Source of the DNA: Methyloversatilis universalis
GTDB taxonomy: Bacteria; Pseudomonadota; Gammaproteobacteria; Methylococcales; Methylococcaceae
NCBI GenBank assembly: GCA_020723665.1
Contig: DYIL01000036.1
Coordinates: forward strand, 1-35,236
Direction: 5' to 3'
Length of the DNA stretch: 35,236 bases
The first letter of the stretch is position 1, and the number at the start of each line of letters is the position of its first letter. The position numbers and the translations under genes were made by a program. Of the stretch, positions 17,755 to 25,800 are shown piece by piece. The notes beneath the pieces were generated by a model, which was not told the origin of the DNA, made no database searches, and was given only the letters and a program-made list of their open reading frames with translations.

Positions 17755-19080
17755 CTATTTCTGGACGACCGGCTCCTTGCCGTCGGATTCCGCGACGCTT
17801 TCCTGGGCGTCGGCGACACGCAGGTCGACCGCCACCATCGGCCGAATCCCGGCGAAATAATTGCGGACGCCGTCGAAAATGGCGCGGGCCACCCGGTCCT
17901 GATGCTTCGGGTTGCGCAAATTGCGCTCCTCGTCCGGATTGGATATGAAAGCCGTCTCGACCAGTATCGAGGGAACGTCCGGCGACTTGAGCACCGCGAA
18001 TCCCGCTTTTTGCACATCCTGATGGTGAAGATGGAAATCCTTTTTCAGTTCTCCCAATATCTTTGCAGCCGCGCGGTTGCTGGCTTCTAGCGTCGCCGTT
18101 TGCGACAGGTCAAGCAGCACCGAGGCCAGAATCCTGTCCTTGCCCTTGAGCTGAACGCCGCCCACCAAGGCGGCGTTTTCCCGGTCCGCCAGCCAGCGCG
18201 CGGCTTCACTGGACGCGCCGTGTTCCGAAAGGGTGAATACGGAAGACCCCTTTACGTCGTTGCTGACATAGGCGTCCGCGTGCAAGGAAATGAAGAGATC
18301 GGCCTTTGCCTTGCGCGCGAGTTCCGCCCGCTCGCGCAGATCGACGAACTGGTCGCCGTTGCGCACCATGACCGCCCGCATGCCCGGCTCGGCCCGGATC
18401 AGTCGTTCGAGTTTGCGCGCGATCGCCAGCACCACGTCTTTTTCATAGGTTCCGTTCGGGCCTACGGCCCCGGTGTCCTTGCCGCCATGGCCGGCATCGA
18501 TGACGATCACCCGCTCCTTGGCGGGCGCCGGCTTCAGAAAACGGACCGGCCTCGCTGCGCCCGCCGAGCTTGCGGACTTGACAGAAGCCGGCTTCACGGC
18601 CTCTTTCGGCGTCGTTAAGGCGTCAATCGGTCTTGCCGATTTGGCCGGCGCCGCGGAAACCGCTTTGTTTCCCGCCTTGGCGGCCGCAGGGGTCAGCTCG
18701 AGCACCAGACGGACGCTTCCCTCGAAGGGGGCGATATAAGCCTTGTATTCGGCCGCACGCTTGAGATCGAGCAGAATCCTCGGGCTATCCTTGGCTTTGC
18801 CCTCGATCGGAATGAGCTTCACGATCAGCGGATGGGAAGCCGGCGGCTGTTCCAGCTTCCCGAACAGGGAAATCTTTTCGAAATCGATTCGCAGCTGATT
18901 CGGCTTGCTCGTCCGGGAAATACGATATTTCGGCGGCGCCGAGAAATCGAAAATCAGCCGCGGTTTCTGAGCGGCGGCTTCGAATTTCACAGCGTTCATC
19001 TGTACCGGCGCGCCGAAAAGCAACGACGCGTAGCCAAAGAACGTGAGTACCAGCCATGTGATCAGCGTTTTTTTTTCCAT
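17755..19080 (-). CDS. amiC: N-acetylmuramoyl-L-alanine amidase (AmiC/AmiB type)
   Basis: Periplasmic zinc amidase that cleaves peptide side chains from peptidoglycan during cell separation. The 441-residue protein has a signal peptide (1-23, ending LLFGA), an AMIN septum-targeting domain at about 27-130, an Ala/Lys/Pro-rich linker at 131-188, and an Amidase_3 domain at 190-415. The zinc ligands are H198 (DAGHGGKD), E213 (TYEKD) and H267 (SLHADA), with catalytic E375 (LVETAF). No LysM domain follows; the tail is short and acidic. Codons 2-5 are a run of nine A on the coding strand right after ATGG. Gene position matches amiB upstream of mutL in E. coli. Confidence 0.93.
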   Translation of the reverse strand: MEKKTLITWLVLTFFGYASLLFGAPVQMNAVKFEAAAQKPRLIFDFSAPPKYRISRTSKPNQLRIDFEKISLFGKLEQPPASHPLIVKLIPIEGKAKDSPRILLDLKRAAEYKAYIAPFEGSVRLVLELTPAAAKAGNKAVSAAPAKSARPIDALTTPKEAVKPASVKSASSAGAARPVRFLKPAPAKERVIVIDAGHGGKDTGAVGPNGTYEKDVVLAIARKLERLIRAEPGMRAVMVRNGDQFVDLRERAELARKAKADLFISLHADAYVSNDVKGSSVFTLSEHGASSEAARWLADRENAALVGGVQLKGKDRILASVLLDLSQTATLEASNRAAAKILGELKKDFHLHHQDVQKAGFAVLKSPDVPSILVETAFISNPDEERNLRNPKHQDRVARAIFDGVRNYFAGIRPMVAVDLRVADAQESVAESDGKEPVVQK

Positions 19081-19253
19081 GTTTCGTTTGTTTCAACCCT
19101 CGCCGGCGTCCCTCCGAGCTTGTCTCCATGAAGAGCGAGCGTTCGGCTCCGCCGCTTCGAGTCGGATCAGGGAGATGTTCTGATGAACAAAGCCACCCAG
19201 CGTGAAAGCCCCCGGCAAACATAGTCCGGGTCGCGAAAAACCGCAAGGACACG

Positions 19254-19709
19254 CTATTCGGCCTGCAGCCGGGCTAACGCCGCCGCTCCGCGGTCGGTAC
19301 CGGCCGATATTTCCGCGATGCGCCCGCTACCCGCCATTTCCAGACGGATGTCGAGGTCGGCCCGGGGCAAAAAGCCCGCGCCGCGCTCCGGCCATTCGAC
19401 GAAACAAACGGCGTCCGGCCGAAGATAATCCCGGAACCCCATCCATTCCAGTTCTTCCGGGTGGTTCAGCCGGTACAGATCGAAGTGGTAAACCATTCGG
19501 TCCTCGAACCGATATTCTTCGACCAACGTGAAAGTCGGGCTCTTCACGGCTCCCGAAAACCCGGCGGCCCGGAGCCAGCCGCGCACGAAGGTGGTCTTGC
19601 CGGCACCAAGGTTTCCATGGAGAAAGACGAGCGCTCCCGACGACAGGGCACTATGGACGCGCCCGGCCAATGCGAGCGTTTCCGCCTCGTTCCTAAGCAT
19701 CACTCTCAT
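19254..19709 (-). CDS. tsaE: tRNA threonylcarbamoyladenosine biosynthesis ATPase TsaE
   Basis: P-loop ATPase that drives the TsaBD complex in making t6A37 of tRNA. The 151-residue protein has Walker A GNLGAGKT at 32-39, SPTFTLVEEY, the YHFDLYRL motif and FVEWPERG, all standard for TsaE. The ATG at 19709 overlaps the stop of the upstream gene as ATGA. It is the second gene in the nnrD-tsaE-amiC-mutL-miaA order of gammaproteobacteria; 173 non-coding bases separate it from amiC. Confidence 0.95.
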   Translation of the reverse strand: MRVMLRNEAETLALAGRVHSALSSGALVFLHGNLGAGKTTFVRGWLRAAGFSGAVKSPTFTLVEEYRFEDRMVYHFDLYRLNHPEELEWMGFRDYLRPDAVCFVEWPERGAGFLPRADLDIRLEMAGSGRIAEISAGTDRGAAALARLQAE

Positions 19710-21193
19710 AGATTGATCAGCCGGCGCAGCGCATCCATCAAATCGCAGGCCAGGAGTCCCCGCTCTCCGGCTTTTGCTGCCTCGTCTCCCGCCGCGGCAT
19801 GTAATTGCACGCCCAGTGCCGCGGCATCGAAAAGACCCAGCCGCTGTGCCAACAGGCCCGCGATAACCCCGGTCAGCACATCGCCCATGCCGCCGCTGGC
19901 CATGCCGGGGTTGCCGGCGGTGCAGACCCGAGGCAATCCATCCGGGCCGCAGACCAAACTGCCGGCGCCTTTCAATACGATCACGCCGCCGAACTTCGCC
20001 TGAAGTTTCCGAATCGCGTCAAACCGATCTTTCTGGATTTCCTGAGACGTCACGCCAAGCAACCGCGCCGCCTCTCCCGGATGAGGCGTCAGGACCCAGT
20101 TGTCCCGGATTCGGGTGCTTTCCGCCAAAAGATTCAGCGCGTCGGCATCCGCCACGATAGGCAAATTGGTATCCAAGACCGCACCGAGCAGGGTTTTCGC
20201 CCATTCCGAACGCCCCAATCCGGGCCCGATGGCGACGACCGTGGCCCGCTCCAAGGGCATCATCAGGTCCTCGGCCGTTTCCACGCCGTGGCACATCAGC
20301 TCGGGACGGGTCAGATTGAGCAAATCCGCATGAGATTTCCGCGTGACTATGCTGACCAAACCCGCTCCGACCCGAGCCGCGGCCTCGCCGGCCATACGGG
20401 CGGCTCCACTGTAGCCGCAATCGCCGCCCACCACCAGCACATGACCGAAATGGCCTTTGTGAGCATGACGCGGACGCGCCGGCAAGCCGCGCTCCCACGG
20501 TGGCAGCAGCATGGCCGAAGGTTTGACGGAATATCGCACTTCCGGCGGCGTGCCGAGATCGGAAAACACGATCTCACCGGCGTATTCCGGACCTTCGCCG
20601 GTAAATAGACCCTGCTTGAGACCGATGAAGGTCACGGTCAAATCGGCCTTGACGGCAACGCCCAGTGCCGAGCCCGTGTCGGCATGGAGCCCGGACGGGA
20701 TGTCCAGGGCTACCACATGACCCGAGAACCGGTTCACGGCCTTGATCACGTCCGCGTGGAACCCGCCGACTTCCCGATCCAGGCCCGTACCGAAAAGCCC
20801 GTCGACAAGGATTTCCGCACCTTCGAATTCGGCCGGGATAAAATCCAAAGTCTCGCCGCCCGCCGCCCGATAATCCTGGTAAGCGGTCAGCGCATCGCCC
20901 TTCAGATTCGTCGGCGGCGCCACCGGATAGATCCTAACGTCCATCCCCGCCTCGTGGGCCAGCCGGGCGACCGTATAGGCGTCTCCCCCGTTGTTGCCGC
21001 CGCCGCAAATGGCCGACAGCGTGCGCGCTTCCGGCCAGCGTTCGCGCAAAGCGGCAAAAGCCGATGCGCCGGCGCGGCGCATCAATTCGATGCCGGGAAT
21101 GCCCACCGTCTCGATCGCGTAACGGTCCATCGCGCGCACGTCTTCGGCGCGATAAAGATCTCTCGGGAAACTTCGGCTGTATCGTTCGCTCAT
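19706..21193 (-). CDS. nnrD: Bifunctional NAD(P)HX epimerase/dehydratase
   Basis: Repairs hydrated NAD(P)H: the N-terminal domain epimerises R- and S-NAD(P)HX, the C-terminal domain dehydrates S-NAD(P)HX using ADP. The 495-residue protein has GGGNNGGDAY near 64-73 and ALDIPSGLHADTG in the YjeF_N domain (about 10-215), then the ribokinase-like C-domain (about 235-490) with NWVLTPHPGEAARLL and NPGMASGGMGDVLTG near the end. The ATG at 21193 gives the family N-terminus; an earlier in-frame start at 21214 is possible but adds only seven residues. Overlaps tsaE by four bases and diverges from queG. Confidence 0.95.
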   Translation of the reverse strand: MSERYSRSFPRDLYRAEDVRAMDRYAIETVGIPGIELMRRAGASAFAALRERWPEARTLSAICGGGNNGGDAYTVARLAHEAGMDVRIYPVAPPTNLKGDALTAYQDYRAAGGETLDFIPAEFEGAEILVDGLFGTGLDREVGGFHADVIKAVNRFSGHVVALDIPSGLHADTGSALGVAVKADLTVTFIGLKQGLFTGEGPEYAGEIVFSDLGTPPEVRYSVKPSAMLLPPWERGLPARPRHAHKGHFGHVLVVGGDCGYSGAARMAGEAAARVGAGLVSIVTRKSHADLLNLTRPELMCHGVETAEDLMMPLERATVVAIGPGLGRSEWAKTLLGAVLDTNLPIVADADALNLLAESTRIRDNWVLTPHPGEAARLLGVTSQEIQKDRFDAIRKLQAKFGGVIVLKGAGSLVCGPDGLPRVCTAGNPGMASGGMGDVLTGVIAGLLAQRLGLFDAAALGVQLHAAAGDEAAKAGERGLLACDLMDALRRLINL

Positions 21194-21270
21194 AACCCAG
21201 TAAGCTGTACCCAAACTACGCTCGTTTCGTTTACATTCTGGCTCAAACGACGTACCGTCTCCACACTTCT

Positions 21271-22356
21271 GTGACTTCGTCCGCTCCCGATTACTCCGCT
21301 CTCGCCGCGAAAATCAAGACCTGGGGCCGAGAACTCGGCTTTCAGCAAGTCGGCATCGCCGACACCGAGCTTTCTACCGCTGAAAGGCGGCTTAAGGACT
21401 GGCTGAAACACGGCTTTCACGGGGAAATGGATTACATGGAGCGCCACGGCACCAAGCGCAGCCGTCCTGACGAACTCGTCCCAGGTACGCTACGGATCAT
21501 CAGCGTGCGCATGGATTACCTGCCCGAGGAGCGGAACGCGGTCCGGGAACGGCTGGAAGACCCCGCCGCTGCGTTCATCTCCCGCTACGCCCTCGGCCGC
21601 GATTATCACAAGGTGCTGCGCAGGCGCTTGCAGCGGCTAGCCGAGCGCGTGGCGGCCGAAATCGGCCCTTTCGGTTACCGCGTCTTCGTGGACAGCGCAC
21701 CGGTGCTGGAAAAAGCCCTCGCCGCCAAAGCTGGCCTCGGCTGGATCGGCAAGCACACGAATCTCGTCAACCGCAAGGCGGGTTCGATGTTTTTTCTGGG
21801 AGAGATCTACACTGATCTCCCCTTGCCCGTCGATTCCGAAACGAGCGACCACTGCGGAAGCTGCACGGCGTGCATCGACGTCTGCCCGACCCAAGCCATC
21901 GTCGCGCCCTATCGCCTGGATGCCAGGCGCTGCATTTCCTATTTGACCATCGAGCTGCGCGGGCCGATTCCGGTGGAATTCCGCGCCGCGATGGGCAACC
22001 GTATCTACGGCTGCGACGATTGCCAGCTGGTCTGCCCGTGGAACCGCTACGCGCGCCTCACCGGGGAAACGGATTTCATGCCGCGTCACGGCCTCGACGC
22101 CGCCGGTCTGATCGAACTTTTCCGCTGGGACGAGGCAACGTTCCTGCAAAAGACCGAAGGTTCCGCCATACGCCGCATCGGTTACGAGTGCTGGATCAGG
22201 AATATCGCGGTGGCCCTGGGCAACTCGAAGACCGATGCGGACGTGGTCGAGGCGCTGAAAGCGCGGGTCGACGACCCTTCCCCGCTGATCCGGGAACACG
22301 TTCGCTGGGCCCTTTCGAAGCACGAAACCGTGGGCCACCGGGCCTCCCCGACGTGA
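21271..22356 (+). CDS. queG: Epoxyqueuosine reductase QueG
   Basis: Cobalamin-dependent enzyme that performs the last step of queuosine synthesis, reducing epoxyqueuosine in tRNA. The 361-residue protein has catalytic-site D141 in FVDSAPVLEKA, and two 4Fe-4S clusters from C195-C198-C201-C205 (CGSCTACIDVCP) and C221, C248-C251-C255 (CDDCQLVCPWNR). A C-terminal HEAT-like segment follows 300. The start is GTG at 21271, since the N-terminus (ALAAKIKTWGRELGFQQVGI after about 9 residues) matches the family and no better start exists. Divergent from nnrD over 77 bases, as in E. coli. Confidence 0.95.
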   Translation: MTSSAPDYSALAAKIKTWGRELGFQQVGIADTELSTAERRLKDWLKHGFHGEMDYMERHGTKRSRPDELVPGTLRIISVRMDYLPEERNAVRERLEDPAAAFISRYALGRDYHKVLRRRLQRLAERVAAEIGPFGYRVFVDSAPVLEKALAAKAGLGWIGKHTNLVNRKAGSMFFLGEIYTDLPLPVDSETSDHCGSCTACIDVCPTQAIVAPYRLDARRCISYLTIELRGPIPVEFRAAMGNRIYGCDDCQLVCPWNRYARLTGETDFMPRHGLDAAGLIELFRWDEATFLQKTEGSAIRRIGYECWIRNIAVALGNSKTDADVVEALKARVDDPSPLIREHVRWALSKHETVGHRASPT

Positions 22357-22437
22357 CGGTTCACCGGAAGGAAACGGCTCCCGCACCGCCCTTTTTCGTT
22401 CCGCAGACCTTCAACATCGCGTAGAATCGAGCGGATA

Positions 22438-22588
22438 ATCCTAAGAAACGGCAGTTGGACGTGCTCAGGTGTGCGGCGGGCGGGGCGGCCGGCAAGCCTG
22501 TCCTGAGCCTGGTCGAAGGGCGGTTCGCTTCGCTCACCGCATGCTACTTTTCCGGTGCATCGAAGCGGTCAACTGCCGTTTCTAGGAT
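22438..22588. repeat. Type B repeat element with 19-20 bp inverted ends
   Basis: A 151-bp element bounded by ATCCTAAGAAACGGCAGTTG (22438-22457) and the near-perfect complement CAACTGCCGTTTCTAGGAT (22570-22588; one base fewer). GGATAAT occurs at both edges (22433-22439 and 22585-22591), perhaps part of a target duplication, though the element's own end overlaps it. Inside is the core CTGTCCTGAGCCTGG plus TCGAAGGG (about 22498-22520), shared with the type A family. It fills the interval between queG and the secreted-protein gene and has no coding capacity. Confidence 0.75.
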
Positions 22589-22622
22589 AATAATCGTTCG
22601 ACGAACACAGGAGTCACTGGTT

Positions 22623-23009
22623 ATGAGACTTTTCCCCCGTGCGCTGATTGCCGGAATCCTTGTTTCGGCCTTGCTGCCGGCTCTTGCCGAGGACGAATGG
22701 CGTGGCACCACGCTTTCCGACCAGACCCTGGAGAAGGTCAACCTGGCTTTGGTTGCCTATCAAGGCTGCGTCAACACCGAAACCCGCGCGCAGATCGGCG
22801 AGCTGGTGGATTCGCGGGCGCTCACCGACCGCGTCCTGAAAACCTGCGAAGAGAAGCTCTCGAAGGTGAAAGCGGCGTTCGACGGCGAAAAAGTGCCCGG
22901 CACGATTTCCGAACGCTATATGCGCGCTCGCCGTACTCAGGCCGCACGCCAGATCTTGCGCACGTTCATGGGTGCCCAGGCCGCCCAATCCGCGACCGGG
23001 CAACCGTAA
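22623..23009 (+). CDS. Secreted helical protein, unknown
   Basis: A 128-residue protein with a clear Sec signal peptide (MRLFPRALIAG..., cleaved after LPALA near 22). The mature part is predicted mostly helical and contains two cysteines, C49 and C75, that could form a disulfide. I do not recognise the family. An AGGAG site (about 22609-22613) precedes the ATG by about 9 bases. It is the first gene on this strand before the DUF2760-Hsp70-Hsp70 genes, 120 bases upstream of DUF2760, with a strong hairpin between, so membership of that operon is possible but not certain. Confidence 0.8.
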   Translation: MRLFPRALIAGILVSALLPALAEDEWRGTTLSDQTLEKVNLALVAYQGCVNTETRAQIGELVDSRALTDRVLKTCEEKLSKVKAAFDGEKVPGTISERYMRARRTQAARQILRTFMGAQAAQSATGQP

Positions 23010-23071
23010 CGCGATACTCCCGCACTGTAAGTTCTCGGCCGGCCGGCTGTTTCATCCGCGCGGCCGGTCTT

Positions 23072-23090
23072 GCGTGTCGCGGCGACACGC
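23072..23090. terminator. Perfect 8-bp hairpin before DUF2760
   Basis: GCGTGTCG (23072-23079), loop CGG, CGACACGC (23083-23090), a perfect stem 40 bases upstream of the DUF2760 start. It is followed by GGTTTCAG, not a T-run, so it may be an attenuating or RNA-stabilising structure rather than a full terminator. Confidence 0.4.
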
Positions 23091-23129
23091 GGTTTCAGAG
23101 AATATCAGCCAACGAAAAAGAGGAACCGA

Positions 23130-23759
23130 ATGCAATTCGACCCAACGCTCATTCCCACCACGCTCGACGCCGTCCACATCGGGCTTGCGGTTCTGGTGGT
23201 CATTCTGCTGATTCTGCAAATCCTTTTGCTGTCCGTGGCCGTCATAGCCCTGCTGCGGCGTGGAAAACCGGCAGCCGAGCCGGTTCGCGGCGAAGTCGCT
23301 CCCGTCCCCGTCCCGGAAGCCCCCAAGCCACCGGAACCCGTAAAACCGGAACGTCCCGAGCCCGTGGTTGTCAAAGAAGCCACTCCCGACGCGGCCCTCC
23401 AGCTTCTCGGGCTCTTGCAGAAAGAAGCCCGTTTCGTCGACTTCGTACAGGAAAACGTCGCAGCCTATTCCGACGCCGAGATCGGCGCAGCGGCCCGCGT
23501 CGTACATGAAGGGTGCCGCCGGGTACTGAGCCAACATTTCGAGCTCGAACCGGTGCGTAAAGAGCCGGAAAACTCCCGCGTCACCCTGCCCAAAGGCTTC
23601 GACGCCGCGAGCATCAGGCCCACCGGCAACATCGTCGGCGAACCGCCCTTCACCGGCACCTTGATACACCGCGGCTGGCGTGCCACCGCCGTCAGACTGC
23701 CCAAGGTCGCCGAAGGGCATGACGTACGTATCATCGCCCAAGCAGAGGTAGAATTGTGA
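23130..23759 (+). CDS. DUF2760 membrane-anchored protein
   Basis: A 209-residue protein of the DUF2760 type, function unknown. One strong transmembrane segment at about 16-42 (rich in Val, Leu, Ile), a Pro/Glu/Lys/Val-rich linker at 45-88, then a soluble domain at 89-209 with HEGCRRVLSQHFELEP and a C-terminal beta-rich part ending VRIIAQAEVEL. Topology could place the soluble domain in the cytoplasm, where it would meet the Hsp70s encoded next. AGAGGA 6-11 bases before the ATG is a good ribosome site. Its stop overlaps the GTG start of the first Hsp70 gene as GTGA, a strong sign of shared function. Confidence 0.85.
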   Translation: MQFDPTLIPTTLDAVHIGLAVLVVILLILQILLLSVAVIALLRRGKPAAEPVRGEVAPVPVPEAPKPPEPVKPERPEPVVVKEATPDAALQLLGLLQKEARFVDFVQENVAAYSDAEIGAAARVVHEGCRRVLSQHFELEPVRKEPENSRVTLPKGFDAASIRPTGNIVGEPPFTGTLIHRGWRATAVRLPKVAEGHDVRIIAQAEVEL

Positions 23760-25756
23760 GCGAGACCCAGTATTCCGTAGGCATCGACCTCGGCACGACC
23801 AACAGCGTCGTGTCCTATGTCGATCTCAGTCAGTGCGACGGCGAAAAAGCTCCGATCGAGGTTTTGAATATCCCGCAACTGACGTCTCCCGGCACGATCG
23901 GAGAAAAGAAACAACTGCCGTCCTTTCTTTATCAAGCCCACGAAGCCGAGCTCGCGCCCGGCGACATCGTGCTGCCCTGGGACGAACATCCGGAAGCCAT
24001 CGTCGGCGATCTGGCCAGGCAACTCGGCAGCAAGACCCCCATACGCCTGGTGTCGAGCGCCAAGAGCTGGCTGTCCCACGCCGGCGTCGACTGCCGCGCG
24101 CCTATCCTGCCGATCCAATCTCCCGAGGAAGTCAAGCGGGTTTCGCCGCTTCAAGCCTCCATCGAATATCTCCGCCACATGCGAGATGCCTGGAACGCCC
24201 GTTATCCCGACGCGCCCTTGAGCGAGCAGGATCTGGTGATCACGGTGCCGGCGTCTTTCGATCCCGCGGCGCGGGAACTCACCGTGGAAGCCGCCCATGC
24301 CGTCGGCCTGCGTCAGGCGATTCTGCTCGAAGAACCGCAATCAGCGCTGTACAGCTGGATTCAGTCCAGCGACGGAAAATGGCGCGAGCAGGTGAAACCG
24401 GGCGACATCATTCTCGTCGTGGACGTCGGCGGCGGTACCACGGACCTATCGCTGATCGCGGTGACCGAGGAGGAAGGCAACCTGGTCCTCAACCGCGTCG
24501 CCATCGGCGATCACATTCTCCTCGGCGGCGACAACATGGACCTGGCACTGGCTTATGTCCTCAAGATGAAGCTCGAAGCCGAGGGCAAACGGCTCGAACC
24601 CTGGCAGATCCAGGCGCTCATGCACAGCTGCCGGGACGCCAAGGAATCCTTGCTGTCCGACACGGAAACGGACGAGGTCGCCGTGGTCGTGCCCAGCCGC
24701 GGTTCGTCGCTCATCGGCGGTACGTTGCGCACCAGCCTGACCCGCGACGAAGTCGAGCGGACCCTGGTCGAAGGTTTCTTTCCGCGGGTGCAGATCAGCG
24801 ACCGCCCGGCCGTTCAGGCCCGTACCGGCTTGACGACGCTCGGCCTTCCCTATGCCAAGGATGCGCGGATCACCTGTCATCTCGCCGCCTTCTTGAGCCG
24901 CCAGATCGGCGCGACCGGGGAATTGCAGGGATTCGAACTTCCCGCCGATGCCCGCTTCCTGCATCCCACCACGCTGCTCCTCAACGGCGGCGTGTTCAAA
25001 TCGCCGGCACTCGAAAATCGCCTGCTCGAGGTGCTGAACGGCTGGCTCGAAGCCGACGGCGCGCCGCATGCCCGGCTGCTGCACGGCGCCGATTTGGATC
25101 TGGCCGTGTCCCGCGGCGCCGCGTATTACGGCTATGTCCGCAAGGGCCGCGGCGTCCGCATCCGCGGCGGCACCGGCGCCGCCTACTACGTCGGCGTCGA
25201 GAGCGCCATGCCCGCCGTACCGGGCTTTCCGCCGCCGATCGAGGCCTTGTGCATCGCGCCGTTCGGCATGGAGGAAGGGACCGAGGCGGATCTGCCGCCC
25301 TACGAGTTCGGATTGGTTGTCGGCGAACCGGTGCGCTTCCGCTTCTTCGCATCCACCGTCCGCCGCGACGACGTGGTCGGCACGCGCCTCGACTACTGGT
25401 CGGAAGACGAGCTGGAGGAACTCGACGAAATCGAAGTCACCTTGCCGGCCGGCGAGCGCCCAGCCGGCGATGTCGTCCCGGTCCATCTGGCGGCCCGCGT
25501 CACCGAAGTCGGCACGCTGCAGCTGGAAGCGGTCGAGAAAGACGGCGACAAGCGCTGGAACGTCGAATTCGACGTCCGTGCCGGTGAAAAACCCTTGCCG
25601 TCGGACGAGCATGTCGCGCCGGAGGAACCGATCCTGGGCGGTGTCGCGGCCCATGCGAGCGAGAGCGAGCCTGAAACCGCCGCCGAAGAAAGCGCATCGG
25701 AAACGTCCGGCAACGAAACATCGTCCAAGAAAGGCTTCTGGCCGTTCAATAACTAA
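23756..25756 (+). CDS. Divergent Hsp70-family protein 1
   Basis: An Hsp70/actin-fold ATPase of 666 residues, distinct from DnaK. Phosphate-1 loop VGIDLGTTNSVVSYVD at about 8-23, phosphate-2 DVGGGTTDLSLI near 223-234, and the Hsp70-like VITVPASFDPAARE near 161-174. A further motif, SAKSWLSHAG near 101-110, is shared with the next gene but not with DnaK. After the ATPase domain (to about 470) comes a beta-rich segment to about 620 and an acidic Glu/Ser-rich tail ending KKGFWPFNN; no EEVD end, and no helical lid like DnaK. GTG start overlaps the DUF2760 stop; AGAGG lies 7 bases upstream. No dnaJ or grpE is nearby. A dedicated client or partner is likely, but unknown. Confidence 0.9.
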   Translation: MSETQYSVGIDLGTTNSVVSYVDLSQCDGEKAPIEVLNIPQLTSPGTIGEKKQLPSFLYQAHEAELAPGDIVLPWDEHPEAIVGDLARQLGSKTPIRLVSSAKSWLSHAGVDCRAPILPIQSPEEVKRVSPLQASIEYLRHMRDAWNARYPDAPLSEQDLVITVPASFDPAARELTVEAAHAVGLRQAILLEEPQSALYSWIQSSDGKWREQVKPGDIILVVDVGGGTTDLSLIAVTEEEGNLVLNRVAIGDHILLGGDNMDLALAYVLKMKLEAEGKRLEPWQIQALMHSCRDAKESLLSDTETDEVAVVVPSRGSSLIGGTLRTSLTRDEVERTLVEGFFPRVQISDRPAVQARTGLTTLGLPYAKDARITCHLAAFLSRQIGATGELQGFELPADARFLHPTTLLLNGGVFKSPALENRLLEVLNGWLEADGAPHARLLHGADLDLAVSRGAAYYGYVRKGRGVRIRGGTGAAYYVGVESAMPAVPGFPPPIEALCIAPFGMEEGTEADLPPYEFGLVVGEPVRFRFFASTVRRDDVVGTRLDYWSEDELEELDEIEVTLPAGERPAGDVVPVHLAARVTEVGTLQLEAVEKDGDKRWNVEFDVRAGEKPLPSDEHVAPEEPILGGVAAHASESEPETAAEESASETSGNETSSKKGFWPFNN

Positions 25757-25800
25757 TCCTTCGAACCGCAGGGGAAATACCCTTGCGGATACCCCAACCC

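Noticed and set aside
16909..18090. 393-residue plus-strand open frame across mutL and amiC
   Set aside because: It crosses the ends of two well-supported minus-strand genes and has no recognisable features.
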